From Amborella trichopoda (lineage: Eukaryota > Streptophyta > Magnoliopsida > Amborellales > Amborellaceae), in NCBI RefSeq assembly GCF_000471905.2, contig NW_006499897.1:3592203-3656202 (forward strand): a stretch of 64,000 nucleotides of DNA. The letters run 5' to 3'. Position numbers and translations under genes: made by a program. Positions 51,118-61,373 of this stretch are shown one piece after another. Position 1 is the first letter of the stretch; each line of letters starts with the position of its first letter. The notes beneath the pieces were generated by a model. It was given only the letters and a program-made list of their open reading frames with translations. It searched no databases and was not told the origin of the DNA.

Positions 51118-51410
51118 CCCTCCATTTTTACATATCAAAGCTCACAAAAACCCCAAATAATGATCCACCTTTGCCTCAAAACCACCTAATTTCACACCAA
51201 AACCACCAATTCTCATACCAAATCCACCAATTTTTTACTGAAAAAATACCAAAAAACCTGCAGAAAACCCTCCATTTTTACATATCAAAGCTCACAAAAA
51301 CCACGAATAATGATCCACCTTCGCCTCAAAGTCACTGAATTTCACACCAAAACCACCAATTCTCATCCCAAATCCACCAATTTTTTACTGAAACCACCAA
51401 TTTTCACCTG
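51118..51410. repeat. 150-bp tandem duplication in the MULE core
   Basis: CCCTCCATTTTTACATATCA starts at 51118 and 51268; both units continue 'aaagctcacaaaaacc', 'aataatgatccacctt' and 'ccaccaatttttt'. It contains further 'aaaaccaccaattctca' sub-repeats. Confidence 0.8.
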
Positions 51411-51505
51411 AAAACCACCATTTTCGGTCTCAAAACCACTCAAAAAGCTCTTGGTTTTTCTCATGGTGTAGATACCCAAGAACCCCATCTTTTACTCATA
51501 GTTGG

Positions 51506-51960
51506 AAATCTGACCCACAAAACGAGATCTTCTCTAATTTCAATACCCTCTTTGAAGATTCCGGTGAAATTTCGGGTGCAAAATCTGACCCACAAAATGA
51601 AGAGCCCTACAATTTCAACACCTTATGTGAAGATTCCGGTATAAAATTAGATTCCGATGAAGTTTCCCTTCAAAACATTGAACAAAGAAACCAAGATTTC
51701 ACCCATTTCAACAACACCCCATTTGAAGAATGTGACCAAATCACAGGACGAAACATCAAATTCCAGCAAAATATCTGACCCACAAAGAGAAAACCACTGT
51801 GAGTTCAACACCTCGTTTGAAGATTCCGGACAAAAATCAAATTCTGGCAAACAAACAAACCAACAAAGAGACATCCTCTGCAACTTTAAGACCAATTTTG
51901 AACGTTCTAGCAGGTTTTCCTACCAAAAATCTGACTCACAAGACAACCATCTGTAACTTG
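51506..51960 (+). pseudogene. Decayed repeat-coding segment in the MULE core
   Basis: The frames encode imperfect units of about 25 residues: KSDPQNE, then FNTLFEDSG, then AKSDPQNEEPYNFNTLCEDS, then after a frame change SDPQRENHCEFNTSFEDSG and further degenerate units. DNA units start near 51506 and 51581 (75 bp apart). Stops at about 51645 and 51777 interrupt it. I do not recognise the parent protein. It may be captured host sequence or an expanded noncoding repeat. Confidence 0.4.
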
Positions 51961-52639
51961 AGCTCCTCCTTTGAAGATAGAGAGAGACAGTGATGTGAGT
52001 GAGAGATGGCGTTTTAGAGAGAGAGAGAGATGGAGTTTGGGTTTTAAAAAGAGATGGAATTTTGAGAGATAGAGACGGTGATATGAGAGAGAGATAGAGT
52101 TTGGAAACGAGTGAAAAGCAGTGAGAGAGAAAGAAGGCATGAGAGAGAGTAGTGAGAGAGAAATAGTGAGGAAATGAGTGAAAACCAATGAAATGTTGGG
52201 CGTGGATGTCCTTCATATATTTATTTAGGGCAAAAAAGTTAACAAAAAGCAAAATGCTTGGGTTAATAGGAATCAAAGGTGAGGGTTTACAAAGAAAGGA
52301 TACACCAAATTAGGGTGTATAAAGATATTTTCCCTAGAAACTAATCGTCCAAATGTTTTATTAATAAAGTTATTATTTGTAGTTTTCAAAATTTATTTAT
52401 TTTTCATATTCAAGATCTCCATGTTAGAGATTACATGACCTTAAAAATTTAGTAAAAAAATCCATCTCAAAAATAGATTCTTAAGAGGCACCACATTTGC
52501 TTGACCCTCATGCTAACCATGTCCATAATATATTATATTGTAAATAGTGAATAATGAATGGTAAATAGTGGATTCGCATGTGAAAACAAATGCATGGGGA
52601 ATGTTTCCCCACCTCAATGGATGTGGTTTTATTTACAAT

Positions 52640-52790
52640 GAATTAGACCATGTCTGGGTAAAAGCTTTTAGCATGGCATTTTATTTGCATATGCATTTGC
52701 ACGAACCAAACGTATGAAACACGATTTATGTATGTAAATATTTCTCGGGGAATATTTTATGCACGAACCAAACGTACCCTAATAGAATAT
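52640..52790. repeat. Foldback MITE-like fragment
   Basis: Contains 'cacgaaccaaacgta' twice (52701 and 52754), with 'gcattttatttgcatatgca' and related words. It resembles the ends of the 45.3-kb foldback element. Confidence 0.4.
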
Positions 52791-53139
52791 TTGGAATGTA
52801 AGATATCTATACATAATGATACAATGGAAAGGAATAAGAAAGAAAATAAGGATTTCATCTTAGTTAAGAAGTAATATTGAAGTTTAGAATCAATGGGAGA
52901 AGTTAATCAGTATAAAATCCAATGTAGGGTAATAATATAAAAACTGCAATTGAATATCCATGGATTTACATCATCTAGGTAATCAAAACAGTGTACATGC
53001 ATATTTCATTTTTCTTATCAGGTGCTATCCAAACAGCAGACACCCCTATCCCAGGGACTGATCAATTCCAGGATAACCCAATTCTAGGAGAAGCTTAATC
53101 TCAGGACAGGCTTCTCCAGGTACTCAAATGGTCCCTTAT

Positions 53140-53370
53140 AGATGTGAAACTTAGTATACCTTTTGACGTATCTCCAATAGTTTTCGGACATGATTATCCA
53201 ATAATATCCTTTATGTCAGAGTTTCTGTGCTAGGAGCACTTTCCTTGCATGTTCTCTGTCATCGCATAGTTCTTTGGTACCACATTGATTTCTAGTTGAT
53301 GAATGCATCTGAGGAGGACTCTATTAAATAACTTCTTGTAGATGATACCATCTCTGAGTAACTTAAAATA
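53140..53370 (-). pseudogene. Ty3/gypsy integrase N-terminal remnant
   Basis: The minus strand reads LLRDGIIYKKLFNRVLLRCI, then after decay 'KDIIG' in the position of the usual G-Y-Y-W. It fits the zinc-binding lead-in to gypsy integrase. Very degraded. Confidence 0.4.
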
Positions 53371-53480
53371 AAATTTTCTTTTCTACAATTGTTAATACTA
53401 TGATGATAAGGTTGTTAAAAGATTTGAAATAAGAAAATCTTTGTAGATCTAATCATCTCATCAAATGGAGAGCATACGTT

Positions 53481-53710
53481 CATTGGGTTAACAAATCATT
53501 CTTTAGGGTGTTTTTTCAAAATTTTATTTTATTTTATAACATGGTTTATCCAAATGACAACAATGATTCTTTAGATATTCAGATCAAACAAATATTTCAT
53601 TAGGTTAAAAAATCAGTCTTTTGCGTGTGTTTTTGAAATTTTATTTTTTCCGACAAAATTCATCCATGTGAATACAACAAATCTTTAACTATTCAGATCA
53701 AACAAATACG
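53481..53710. repeat. 117-bp tandem duplication
   Basis: Units start near 53481 and 53598 ('cattgggttaacaaatca' and 'cattaggttaaaaaatca'). Both include 'attttatttt', a 'ccatgtg/ccaaatg' block and 'attcagatcaaacaaata'. Confidence 0.65.
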
Positions 53711-53789
53711 TGTGCATTCGTTGTCGTACTGTAAGGTGTTTGATGAAATCATTTTACTATAAAGTGTTTGATGAACGTGCATTTCATTG

Positions 53790-53945
53790 TATACTGCCTC
53801 TTCTAGTAAACTTAATTAGAGATGCAAATATATGTTAAGGCTATCACAAAGATTTTCAATATTGAAACCACGTTTCTCGACACTATTTGAATGTGCACTC
53901 TATCTTGATTGTTTAGAGCCTGGGCTCTATACTGAATGTAACTCC
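53790..53945. repeat. MITE family B fragment
   Basis: 'gattgtttagagcctgggct' at 53908, preceded by 'gattttcaatattgaaacca' and 'cactatttgaatgtgcact', matches one end of the family in reverse. The other end is missing. Confidence 0.5.
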
Positions 53946-54373
53946 GCAATCTAATGAAAAAACGGGTATGGGATGTCTTCTCCACTGAATTACCCAATTT
54001 CATTTTATTTTTTGTGTGGTTAGAGATAAAAATAGTTTCTCCAACCATCGTAAAAAAATTGCAACCCTAAAATTGCATATCATAATAAAGTTGGGAGGTA
54101 CACTAATGTTGGAACCTCGTTCAGACGTGATAAAATCATAAAATTCATTTGCCTTTACAATAATTTGTCTCTCATCCACAATTTGCTTTGAGGGAGAGAG
54201 ACAAAAGAGTCGATGGAGGAACGTTGCAAGCAAGTTTGGACTTCGGCCTTGTGGAGCACCTTTCTTGCAGAGTATATTGTACACCACTGGTGCACGTTAT
54301 ATGGCAACATGGAACCTGCACATGTTGCGTACGGTTACACTTTCCCCTCTGCTCTGGTTCAAAATGGTGCCCT

Positions 54374-54380
54374 TATATAG
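54374..54380 (+). promoter_or_regulatory. TATA box of the RFWD3-like gene
   Basis: TATATAG lies 107 bp upstream of the ATG at 54481, giving a likely transcription start near 54405 and a leader of about 75 nt. There is no competing upstream ATG in that leader in a long frame. Confidence 0.45.
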
Positions 54381-54480
54381 CGGGAAGGTATCAAGAAACT
54401 TTTTCACGCCTTAGATTTGGTCTCCACTAAAGACGATGTTCACTTTTCCAGACCTTCATCGTAAGTGATTTTGAGCTCTA

Positions 54481-54812
54481 ATGGCGAGTAATGTTTCTTC
54501 TATGGACCTTCGAAGTAGTGGTGCCTCGTCGCCCCCTAGAAGAAGAAGAAGGCTTCGAAGCCCTGGTCCTAGTGAATATGGAGAAGATGGTGTTGAAATT
54601 TTTGGTGCGTTTGAGGGAGAATTAGGGCAAGGGAGCCATGAGAATGCTTCTTGTGATGGATTGCTGGGGCGTAGAGGGGATATGGGGAACCTTGAGGAGG
54701 GGACATGCGGAGATAGTTTCGGAGGGATGGAGAAGAGCATGGGTGATTTGGACTTGTTTTCCTGCCCTATTTGCATGGAGCCGTGGAGCTCTGGTGATGC
54801 TCATAGGATCTG
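54481..54812 (+). CDS. RFWD3: RFWD3-like exon 1
   Basis: Starts MASNVSSMDL and ends CAT AGG ATC TG before donor 'gtacaa' (phase 2). It contains the first RING cysteine pair (C95, C98). The open frame that reads on past 54812 is intronic. Confidence 0.82.
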
Positions 54813-57800
54813 GTACAAAACCTTAGAACCTGGGGGTTTTGGCGTCCTTTTCTCTTTCTGAGATTTTGTTGTTCATGTTTTATGTAATTGGGGCATGGTC
54901 TTTTCTGAATATGAGGTGAATCTCTCTCTCTCTCTCTCTCTCTCAACTTATTACAGAGTCCACAGAAAAACACTAACGTGTTACAATGTCCACATAAACA
55001 CTGTATCTCTTGGATGATGCAAAGAGACGTATTTCTGTGCTTCAAACTTTCATAAAATTTGGGGACCTTTTTACTGATTGGGGATTCAAAGACCATCCAC
55101 ATATTCTCTTTGGGAGACAGAAGGTTTCACTTCTTGGCCAGAGCATAGCCTCTTTGGTTGGAGCAGCCAAAGAGTTTGTTGAAGAATTTTTGGATTTTGT
55201 CAAATGGAAAAGTATACAAAGATAGTACTTACTTTTGGCACACAAGGATGTCTTATTCACTTCTTTCCTTCAGATTTTAAGTTGGGTAGTTTTCAAATCA
55301 GCTGATTGTACAAGACTCAAAGTTCAAAAGAAAGTTTTACACACTTCAAGCCATCCCATTAGACATCTGCTGATTAGGAGTAATCTAATGGTTAAGTGTA
55401 ATTGTGACCTCCATGTAAGAAAGATAAGTGATCTCATAGTATACAATCCCAACTTGTGTTGATTTGGTCTACTAGCTGACAAAGTATTCATCCACTTTGC
55501 CTAGAGTTTAATGTTCCAAATTTGCTTCCTATAACATCATGCTATTGCCTTTGTTTTTCTCTTTTCTTACCATGCATCTAAACTTTTTGACATCCATTGT
55601 TCACTTTTTCTCTACAAAATTTTGGAAAAATATAGAATGAGACCATTTACCTTTGGTACAAGGTGATTAGAAAATCTCAATCTTGACCATTGGATGTGAA
55701 ATTGGGTGGCTGTATTTATTCCATTGACCAATCTCAAACTTTAAAAGAAATTTTGTCAAACTTTGTGACACACCCAAGGCATCAAATTTCACATTGGATG
55801 GTTGTAAGTAATTGTGACCAACTTGTATCAAAGGTAAATGGTCTCATTGTATACAATGATCCAGTGTTTTATGACTCTGTGAGTCCAACCCGACACGCCC
55901 TTGACAACTCCCAACTCCACCGTATATAATTGCTATATAAATAGTTATTAGGGTGCTGGGAGTCGATTGAGTCCCCTCGAACTCGGTCGAGTAACTCTGC
56001 TTCGCCCTATGGGCGAGGCTAAGTTTCCCCGAGTTGTATGTATGATTTACACATTTTTGGAAAATATTGGTTAGTGTTTTTTGCCATAAATTCCTATTTT
56101 TATATTACCTTTTTTTTGGATTTTTTAATTCCTCCCCGAGTATAAATCTGTTTGTTCTAAATCAATTTTTCCAGTATCTTTATAAGCTTATTTGCACTCG
56201 TTAAAGTTGTTTTTTCATTTTATTTAGCTTTTAGTATATTTCGTTTTTGTTTCTCTCATTGTTTTTCAATTTATTGAGAGTTTTTTAGCCCTATGAGACT
56301 GGGTTGAGTCTAGGGACTCGGCCGAGTAACTCACCTTGGCCAGGGTGTAAGTTTGAAGTTCCTGGCTGAGGTGAGTCTCAGCACACGATAGTTATAATTG
56401 ATCTTTAAGTGATCTAATGTTTGGTTGGGTCAGTTATGGTTGACGTATTTTATTTACAATTTTTATGGTTTTATGTTTTTAAGAATTTTTTTGGAAAGAC
56501 TGTTTTTAACCAGTTTCCTTTTGTTTTTTTCAATTTGAAAACTCTTTTCTCATCTTTGATAAACTCTTTCTGTTAACTTTTTTGGGTTTTAGGTCATTGG
56601 CTGGTTGGCTTGTCCTCAGGTGAGTGGAACTCACCCCAGCAACTTTGCCAGGCCAACGACCAAGTTATGTGGCTGAGCCAAGCTGTAATTTTGTAACACA
56701 CTTTTTCTAAAGAATTTACAACCTAGACTTTCCATCTCATTGATTTAAAAAGCAGCCCACCTAGATGGGCATGTGCATCGTCTAGGCCTAGGTGGGCTTC
56801 TTGGATGAGGGTTTCCTGGGCGGCCACCTAGACAAGTGCTTTGGGCCTCTGCTTCGCCTTTTTTATTTTTATTTTGAGGCTTTAAAAACCTAAAACTATT
56901 TTAGAGAGAAAAATTTCAAAAAGTTGAAATTTGAAGAAATCGATCCAAACGTATCCCTTTGAGTTTGGATTTAGTTATAAAGATGTTTAAGGCCTATTGG
57001 AGGGTTTTTTAGAAGATTTTGAGATTGGGAAATATCTCAAAGGTGGAAGTTTGAAGATCGAGCAATCAAGGTCAGTGAATTTTTTTTTTGTTTTTTAGAT
57101 TACTTAGATTAATTTGAGATGCTTTCTTCGAGTTCTAATAGAAGTGGTGATTCATGTTGGAAATATGACTGTAACCTAAATCCTTTCGATAAAATTTTCT
57201 AGGATGCAATTATTGTGAGAAGGATACAAATGGGGGTATAAATCGGTTAAAGAAACATCTTACCGGTATCAGGGGGATGTTGCCCCTTGTAAAAAAGCTT
57301 TTGATGCGACTAGGTTGGAGATAAAAAATTATGAGTAATAAAAAAGGCAAAAGAGAAAATAGAGACATGCGTTGCAGAGCTAAGGTCTGGGGTTCGTGTT
57401 AATTATGATTATGATGATAGTGATGAGGAGGGGTGTGATGAGATTAAACAACTTTTTATGTCCCAGACCCAGACTAGGGGGAAAGGGAGTTGTAGTTGGT
57501 TCTAGGGGTGTGGAACCTAAGAGGCATCGGGTTAGGAGGCTTATAGGTTCTTTTTTGCCTCACCTTGACTCTGAGGTTGTAAGTGGGAAATAAAGAAACA
57601 AACAACCATTGAAAATAAAATCAAGAAGGAAGAGAGAGAGATAGAACTGCTCAGTACATTGCTCGTTGGTTTTATGAGGCGGGCATTCCTTTGAATGTCT
57701 AAGCAGCTTCTACACTTTAGTAGAGGCAATTGGCCAATTTGGGCCTGGGTTGAAGCTCCAAACCTCATATGAGCTTTCATAACCTCTTTTGAAGAAAGAG

Positions 57801-60800
57801 GTGAATGTCAGGAGCGAGATTGTGGAGTCATAGAAGGATGCATGGGCTCAGTATGGGGTTTATGTTAAGACTGATACTTAGAGTGATGAGAAGAGAAGAA
57901 GTTGGATGAATTTGTTGGTGAATTTTCCTTTAGGGACTATTTTTTGAGGTCTATTGATGCCTCAGATGATAGCCATGATGCTCATTATATATTTAAAGTG
58001 ACTGAGAAGGGCATCAAGGAGATTGGGGAGCACCATGTTATAGAACTTGTCACATATAATATTGCTCCTAATGTTGTTTCTGCTAATTTGTTGTGTATAG
58101 CCTACCCTCATATATTTTGGACGCCATGCGCATCACACTTTAAAGACCTCATGCTTGGGGCTTTTGGAGGTTTGATGAGATTGTAGGTGCAAGTTACAAC
58201 TTTCATTTATAGCCACACCCTCACCTTTAGCATGAAGCACAGATTTATAAAGATGGAGATAGTGAGGCTAGGGATCACGAGATTTGCTACTTGGTACTTA
58301 TGTCTATATAACATACTGTCGAGGAGAGTCTAGTTGAGGTAGATGTTCACCTCTGATGATTGGAGAGCACACAAGTGGGTTAGGAATCAGAAATAGAAGG
58401 TGAGAGATATTGTGCGAACTAAGGCTTTTTGGCAAGTTGTGAAGGGTGCTCTAAAGGTATTTTTTTTCTCTTGTCAAAGTCCTTCACATGATTGACAGTG
58501 ACAAGCCCTCCATGGGTTACACATACAAGGCAATTGAAAGTTGCAAGAGAGAGAGCCCACAATTTGGATAATGATGTGAGCCGTTGTGAACCAGTATGGA
58601 AGATTATTGATGAGAAGTGGGATAGGGAGTTACATCGACCATGACATGCAGCTGGTTATTATTTGAACCTAGCTTTTCATTATACTGCTAGGCGTATACA
58701 CAAATGACACAATTATGTCTCGATTTAATAAGTGTCTGGATGTGCTAGTCCCTAATTAGGATATCTAAAACATTTTAGGCGCTGATGAGCTAATAAGTTA
58801 CAAGTGCATATTGAAGTCTTTTGGGAGTCCAATGGTGGTGAGACAAAAGACCAAAATTGATCCAGGTGATAATATACTTAACCCAATTCTCATGTTCAAG
58901 TTTCATCTTTGTTGTTTGTTTTTCATATTTCATATATAATTGTATTTCATAGTCTATTTGCTGGCAATTAGTGGAGTCACAATAGGTGTAGTGCTCCAAA
59001 CGTACAAAAGTTGGCCATTCGGATCTTGAGCCTAACCACTACATAGTCTGACTGTGAGCGGAATTGGAGTACTTTTGAGATGGTAATCTATTTTAGTAGT
59101 TTATAGTTTACTAGTTTTAGTAATTTGTATTAGTAGTTAGTAGTTAGTGATTACTATATCAATTATAAATTTGTAGTGTTAATTAGTTTTATTTGATTTT
59201 ATCAGATACATATAAAGAAAAGAAACATGCTTGATTTAAAGAGGCTCAATGATCTAGCTTATGTGAAGTTCAATAGATACTTAAAGGGGAGATTTGAGAA
59301 GAGAGATGTGAGAGATCCCTTTAGATCAAAAAAATGGATAATGCCATAGAGTGGTTGGTTGATTATGATGAGGTTGAGGGGCACGAAGCATTGATATGGG
59401 ATATGGTCATGGAGGCCTCTGGGATAGCGACCGAGCCTCCTAGGGCCACTAGATCTTCTTCATAGAGAACGAGGGTGGCGGAGGAAGAGGAGGAAGCAAA
59501 GGCAGATTCAGAAGAGAGGAGGACGGCCATTATGTTGAGGAGGGAGATGATTCCAATGATGATGGGCTCGACTCCAACGCATATGATTCAGCTGGCCCTA
59601 CCTTTTTTGATGATGAAAACTTTTTGTTCCTTTTTCTTTTGCTCATCTTCTGTATGTATGGACTGTGGATATGGAGTATGGACGATGTATGTGAATAGTG
59701 AACTGTGGATGTTGATATGTCGTGTTATTTTTTACCTTTTCTTGATGATGAATTGATGACTGAATTAAAAAATTTTGATTGTTGATTTATATTTTCTTAT
59801 TTTTACTCTGCTTGTGGAGTCTATGGAGTATGGACTAATGCTCTGAAATGTATGTATTATGGAGTAATGGACCATGGATGGACTATGTGTTATGTACTGT
59901 TAATTTCTTAGGCACTTAATGTGTCATATGTCTAAATATGCATTGGTTTTTACACAAAATCGGGCCCTAAAACAGTTGGATCCCAATAAGTTTTAGAGTT
60001 TTTTGTGAAGTCGACACACATACGGAATATCCATAAAAATTAGGGCTTGACACACCTCACTAATTTTTCAGATCAGTTGTCCGTGAAAAATGGGGTTTGA
60101 TGCCCCATCTCAATTGTTCAGATCTGCATTTTTATCGATCCACTGAAACTAAAGGAAATTCATAGAAAAAAATAACCTGTAGTAGTTAGGGGTTTCTGTG
60201 CATACCTGACTTTCACAAATTTAGGTTTTCAAAAGCATATCCTGAAGCCCCTTGCTCCGATACCACATTAAAATACAGCACTCCAGGTGGTTAGGAATCA
60301 AAAAGTGTTAGGAAAATCAAGAATTTGGAGAGAGAAGAGAAGGTTAGAGAGAGCGAGAGGGAGAGAGATGAGAGATATTCACATGAGAAAGAGGGAGAGA
60401 AAAGTGAGTCTTGGTTGTCTCCTTATTTCCTCAAGCCCCACTATATGTACTTTTATTGCCGGCAAAAAAGTTTGATTACAAAATTACCCATTAAGGGAAA
60501 TGACAAAATTATTCACAGGGACTTAAATGCAAAAGATGTAGAGAAGAAACTTATGTATTCACAACAGTGTGGAAGATCAGGAGCTTCAATTCATTTGCTG
60601 GTTCTGATTTTTCTTATATCCTTTATTGTCAATGGTCGGGGTACTTTTTGTATCCCAGGCATAATGAATTTGTTTGAAAGCTGTTTTGATACTCATTTGC
60701 ATTTGCAGATTTGGTGTTTTTTTACTGTCTACTATTTTATCTTTTGTATTTTTTAAATGAAATTTAATGGTCACATTAAATAAAGAGGCCGATTTAGAAA

Positions 60801-61373
60801 TGGAAGTTAAAAAATGGCAACCCACAAGTAGGGTGCTCTATGCATCACAGAAAATGAGTACTATTAAGTTCGGTGTTGGGTGTTTTATTGACCAACTGTG
60901 ACTCTGTGAGTGTGGCAGTTGTCTTCCTTGTGGGCACTTATTTGGACACTCGTGCATAGAAACATGGATTCAAAGATGTGGGAAATCTGATGGGAAGGTA
61001 GTACTTTTGTTGTGTAAGTGAAGGAAACAATTGCCTTTCCTGTGGTATGGCCACTAATAGTTCATTTACTTATTCAATGTGCCTACATTTGGTTGTTGAC
61101 AGTGTCCACAGTGCAACAAGAAGTGTAAAGTCAAAGATATAACAAAGCTCTATGCCCCACGTATTGCCACTGCTGACGGAGATTGCAAACAGGTTAGACA
61201 GTCACAGTCGGCCCAGTTTCATAGTAACTAAATTATGTATCTCAAGCTAGTCTGAACTTTTTGCCCGAGGAAAATTGTATTCTTACTTTTGTTTTATTGA
61301 TGTTACTTATTTTTTTGTTGATTGGCAGCAAGTGGTTGCTCTTCAGGTTGAAAATGAATCTCTTAAGTTGCAG
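54481..61373 (+). CDS. RFWD3: RFWD3-like RING-finger E3 ubiquitin ligase, 5' part (4 exons seen)
   Basis: Probable RING E3 ubiquitin ligase; the animal relative RFWD3 acts on RPA and RAD51 in replication stress. Exons 54481-54812, 60919-60997, 61103-61192 and 61329-61373 join in frame into 182 codons. Residues 1-94 are Arg/Ser/Gly/Glu-rich and probably disordered. The RING runs CPIC (95-98), CCLPCGHLFGHSC (111-123), CPQC (138-141). The linker KVKDITKLYAPRI matches the sequence after the RING in this family. Exon 4 encodes QVVALQVENESLKLQ, the start of a coiled coil. The expected WD40 repeats are absent, so the gene should continue beyond 64000. Intron 1 is 6106 bp and transposon-filled. A disabled copy cannot be excluded without the 3' exons. 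Confidence 0.82.
54813..56737. other. RFWD3-like intron 1, first part
   Basis: Noncoding apart from an unrecognised 71-codon frame at 55010-55225 (DDAKRRISVLQTFIKFGDLF...). It includes a (CT)n tract at about 54920-54946, the foldback MITE at 55630-55858 and its diverged relative at 55208-55446. Pyrimidine-rich sequence with 'actcggccgagtaactc' motifs lies near 56310. Confidence 0.4.
55630..55858. repeat. Foldback MITE, family D
   Basis: The left arm AATGAGACCATTTACCTTTG (55638 on) and right arm CAAAGGTAAATGGTCTCATT are inverted repeats that extend about 75 bp, including 'ccattggatgtgaaatt' and its mirror. A degenerate relative lies at 55208-55446. No coding capacity. Confidence 0.75.
56738..59990 (+). 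mobile_element. hAT DNA transposon, second copy, 3'-truncated
   Basis: Starts CATTGATTTAAAAAGCAGCC, aligned to the CATTGTTCCAAAA terminus of the 17.7-21.3-kb element. It runs collinearly with that element to about 59985 ('ttttacacaaaatc'), where the 3' inverted repeat is missing. Coding remnants in order: GGINRLKKHLTGIRGMLPLV (about 57225), FVGEFSFRDYFLRSIDASDD (57902 on), APNVVSANLLCIAYPHIFWT, EPVWKIIDEKWD (about 58590), an acidic tail (59475-59620). Sense to the host gene. Confidence 0.8.
59990..60566 (-). mobile_element. LTR-retrotransposon fragment (LTR plus primer-binding site)
   Basis: On the minus strand TGGTATCGGAGC (60265-60254) matches the copia Met-tRNA primer site with one change. 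It is preceded by an LTR-like block with 'tatagtggggcttgagg' and CT-rich leader. A candidate LTR start is TGTTGTGAATACATAAG at 60566. No gag or pol follows before the hAT copy at 59990. Confidence 0.4.
60567..60918. other. RFWD3-like intron 1, last part
   Basis: AT-rich noncoding sequence immediately before exon 2. The open frame ending near 60756 does not correspond to a known protein. Confidence 0.4.
60919..60997 (+). CDS. RFWD3: RFWD3-like exon 2
   Basis: Follows acceptor 'tgtggcag'; its first T completes Cys111. It encodes CLPCGHLFGHSCIETWIQRC and ends GGG AAG before 'gtagta' (phase 0). Not in a long ATG frame, so easily missed. Confidence 0.85.
61103..61192 (+). CDS. RFWD3: RFWD3-like exon 3
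   Basis: Thirty codons between 'ttgttgacag' and 'gttaga', encoding CPQCNKKCKVKDITKLYAPR and onwards; it carries the last RING cysteine pair. Confidence 0.87.
61329..61373 (+). CDS. RFWD3: RFWD3-like exon 4
   Basis: Fifteen codons between 'attggcag' and 'gtattg', encoding QVVALQVENESLKLQ, the beginning of a leucine-rich coiled coil. The next exon was not found in the remaining 2.6 kb. Confidence 0.75.

Larger units (their letters stand above)
50612..52334. mobile_element. Mutator-like element (MULE), 1723 bp, non-autonomous
   Basis: Inverted ends GGGAAAATATC(C/T)TT(G/A)TACA continue as matching arms for about 400 bp on each side (to about 51060 and from about 51960), including CT-rich or GA-rich blocks and 'ggacatc...cccaaca' segments. 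Perfect 9-bp target duplications TAGAAACTA lie at 50603-50611 and 52335-52343. No transposase is present. The roughly 900-bp core holds a 150-bp tandem duplication and a decayed repeat-coding segment. Confidence 0.88.
50504..52500 (+). repeat. Dispersed repeat A, copy 5, split by a MULE
   Basis: The left part (50504-50611) begins TTTCATGTGGGCTGGACCGC and includes a perfect 8-bp hairpin stem GACCGCAT/ATGCGGTC (50518-50541). The right part (52335-52500) continues 'gaaactaatcgtccaaatgt', 'agatctccatgttagagatt' and 'aatccatctcaaaaatag'. The order matches copy 4. Confidence 0.7.

Noticed and set aside
54000..54287. 95-codon minus-strand frame upstream of the RFWD3-like gene
   Set aside because: No recognisable domain and it overlaps the likely promoter; not supported as a gene.
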